This document shows positions 22,730-22,822 of a DNA stretch of 22,822 nt, piece by piece. Below the pieces are notes generated by a model, which had not been told where the DNA came from, made no database searches, and saw nothing but the letters and a program-made list of their open reading frames with translations. The stretch is taken from contig DJVQ01000050.1 in NCBI GenBank assembly GCA_002441265.1, forward strand, positions 165-22,986, written 5' to 3'. A program made the translations under genes and the position numbers. This DNA is from Syntrophaceae bacterium UBA6252 (GTDB lineage: Bacteria > Desulfobacterota > Syntrophia > Syntrophales > UBA6807). Each line of letters starts with the position of its first letter. Position 1 is the first letter of the stretch.

Positions 22730-22822
22730 GGCTTCGTAAAAAGCCCATATGCTGCGTTCCCCTTCTTCCCTTGACCCTTTGGCGTACCATCAGTACGCCT
22801 CATTCCTCGGGATTCGGGCGCC
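22730..22822 (+). repeat. Dispersed palindromic repeat, copy 2 (cut by window edge)
   Basis: GGCTTCGTAAAAAGCCC (22730-22746) is followed by ATATGCTGCGTT and an internal perfect hairpin GGCGTAC/GTACGCC (22781-22787/22793-22799), then CTCATTCCTCGGGATTCGGG. It aligns along its length with 5979-6070 in the same orientation. The right terminus is outside the window. Confidence 0.85.

Overview
The window reads as chromosomal DNA from a GC-rich, Gram-negative, anaerobe-like bacterium, most plausibly a deltaproteobacterium (Desulfobacterota, in the direction of Syntrophus-type organisms). This is inferred from three things: a TonB system with type IV pilus functions, an isovaleryl-CoA-dehydrogenase-type acyl-CoA dehydrogenase with strong expression signals, and a second-copy-style elongation factor G outside a ribosomal-protein operon. 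Dispersed ~120-bp palindromic repeats fit the same picture. No single marker proves the taxon. I saw no tRNA, rRNA, CRISPR array, prophage or intact insertion sequence.

Region 1 (1-7632). A partial pilT gene runs leftward out of the window. It is divided from a rightward metal-uptake operon by a symmetric divergent promoter (691-736), in which both -35 boxes lie in the arms of one 9-bp inverted repeat. The rightward promoter is followed by about 440 nt with no gene but many hairpins. Then come a TonB-like energy transducer, a TonB-dependent outer-membrane receptor, a periplasmic metal-binding protein of an unusual clade, an ABC ATPase, an ABC-3 (ZnuB-type) permease and a SAM-dependent methyltransferase. 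Together they would carry a metal or metal chelate from outside the cell to the cytoplasm. The substrate is unknown, because the binding protein keeps only one of the classical zinc/manganese ligands. I regard this as the best candidate for an undescribed system here.

Region 2 (7633-13979). A DUF4301 protein on the + strand meets, tail to tail on a shared CTAG, a leftward pair: a two-LysM envelope protein gene translationally coupled to a PP-loop ATPase related to tRNA thiolation enzymes. Upstream of the pair lies a leftward acyl-CoA dehydrogenase with its own promoter, long 5' leader, strong ribosome-binding site and clear intrinsic terminator.

Region 3 (13980-18483). A tightly overlapping cluster encodes a 74-aa helical protein, an HD-domain phosphohydrolase (YfbR/HDDC2-like) and a TPR lipoprotein resembling PilF/PilW. 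A nested REP-like palindromic array follows, then a GerMN-domain membrane protein and an EF-G paralogue.

Region 4 (18484-22822). A CPA2/Kef-type cation:proton antiporter with a degenerate RCK nucleotide-binding motif has its own promoter. Next to it is a GAF-GAF-AAA+-Fis sigma-54 activator whose GAFTGA loop reads GAFTDA.

A dispersed palindromic element links the regions. One full copy (5979-6100) sits inside the metal operon, one partial copy lies at the right window edge (from 22730), and a decayed copy in reverse orientation lies at 12141-12239. The two good copies each begin exactly one base after the stop codon of the preceding gene, and their internal hairpin shows a compensatory base-pair change.
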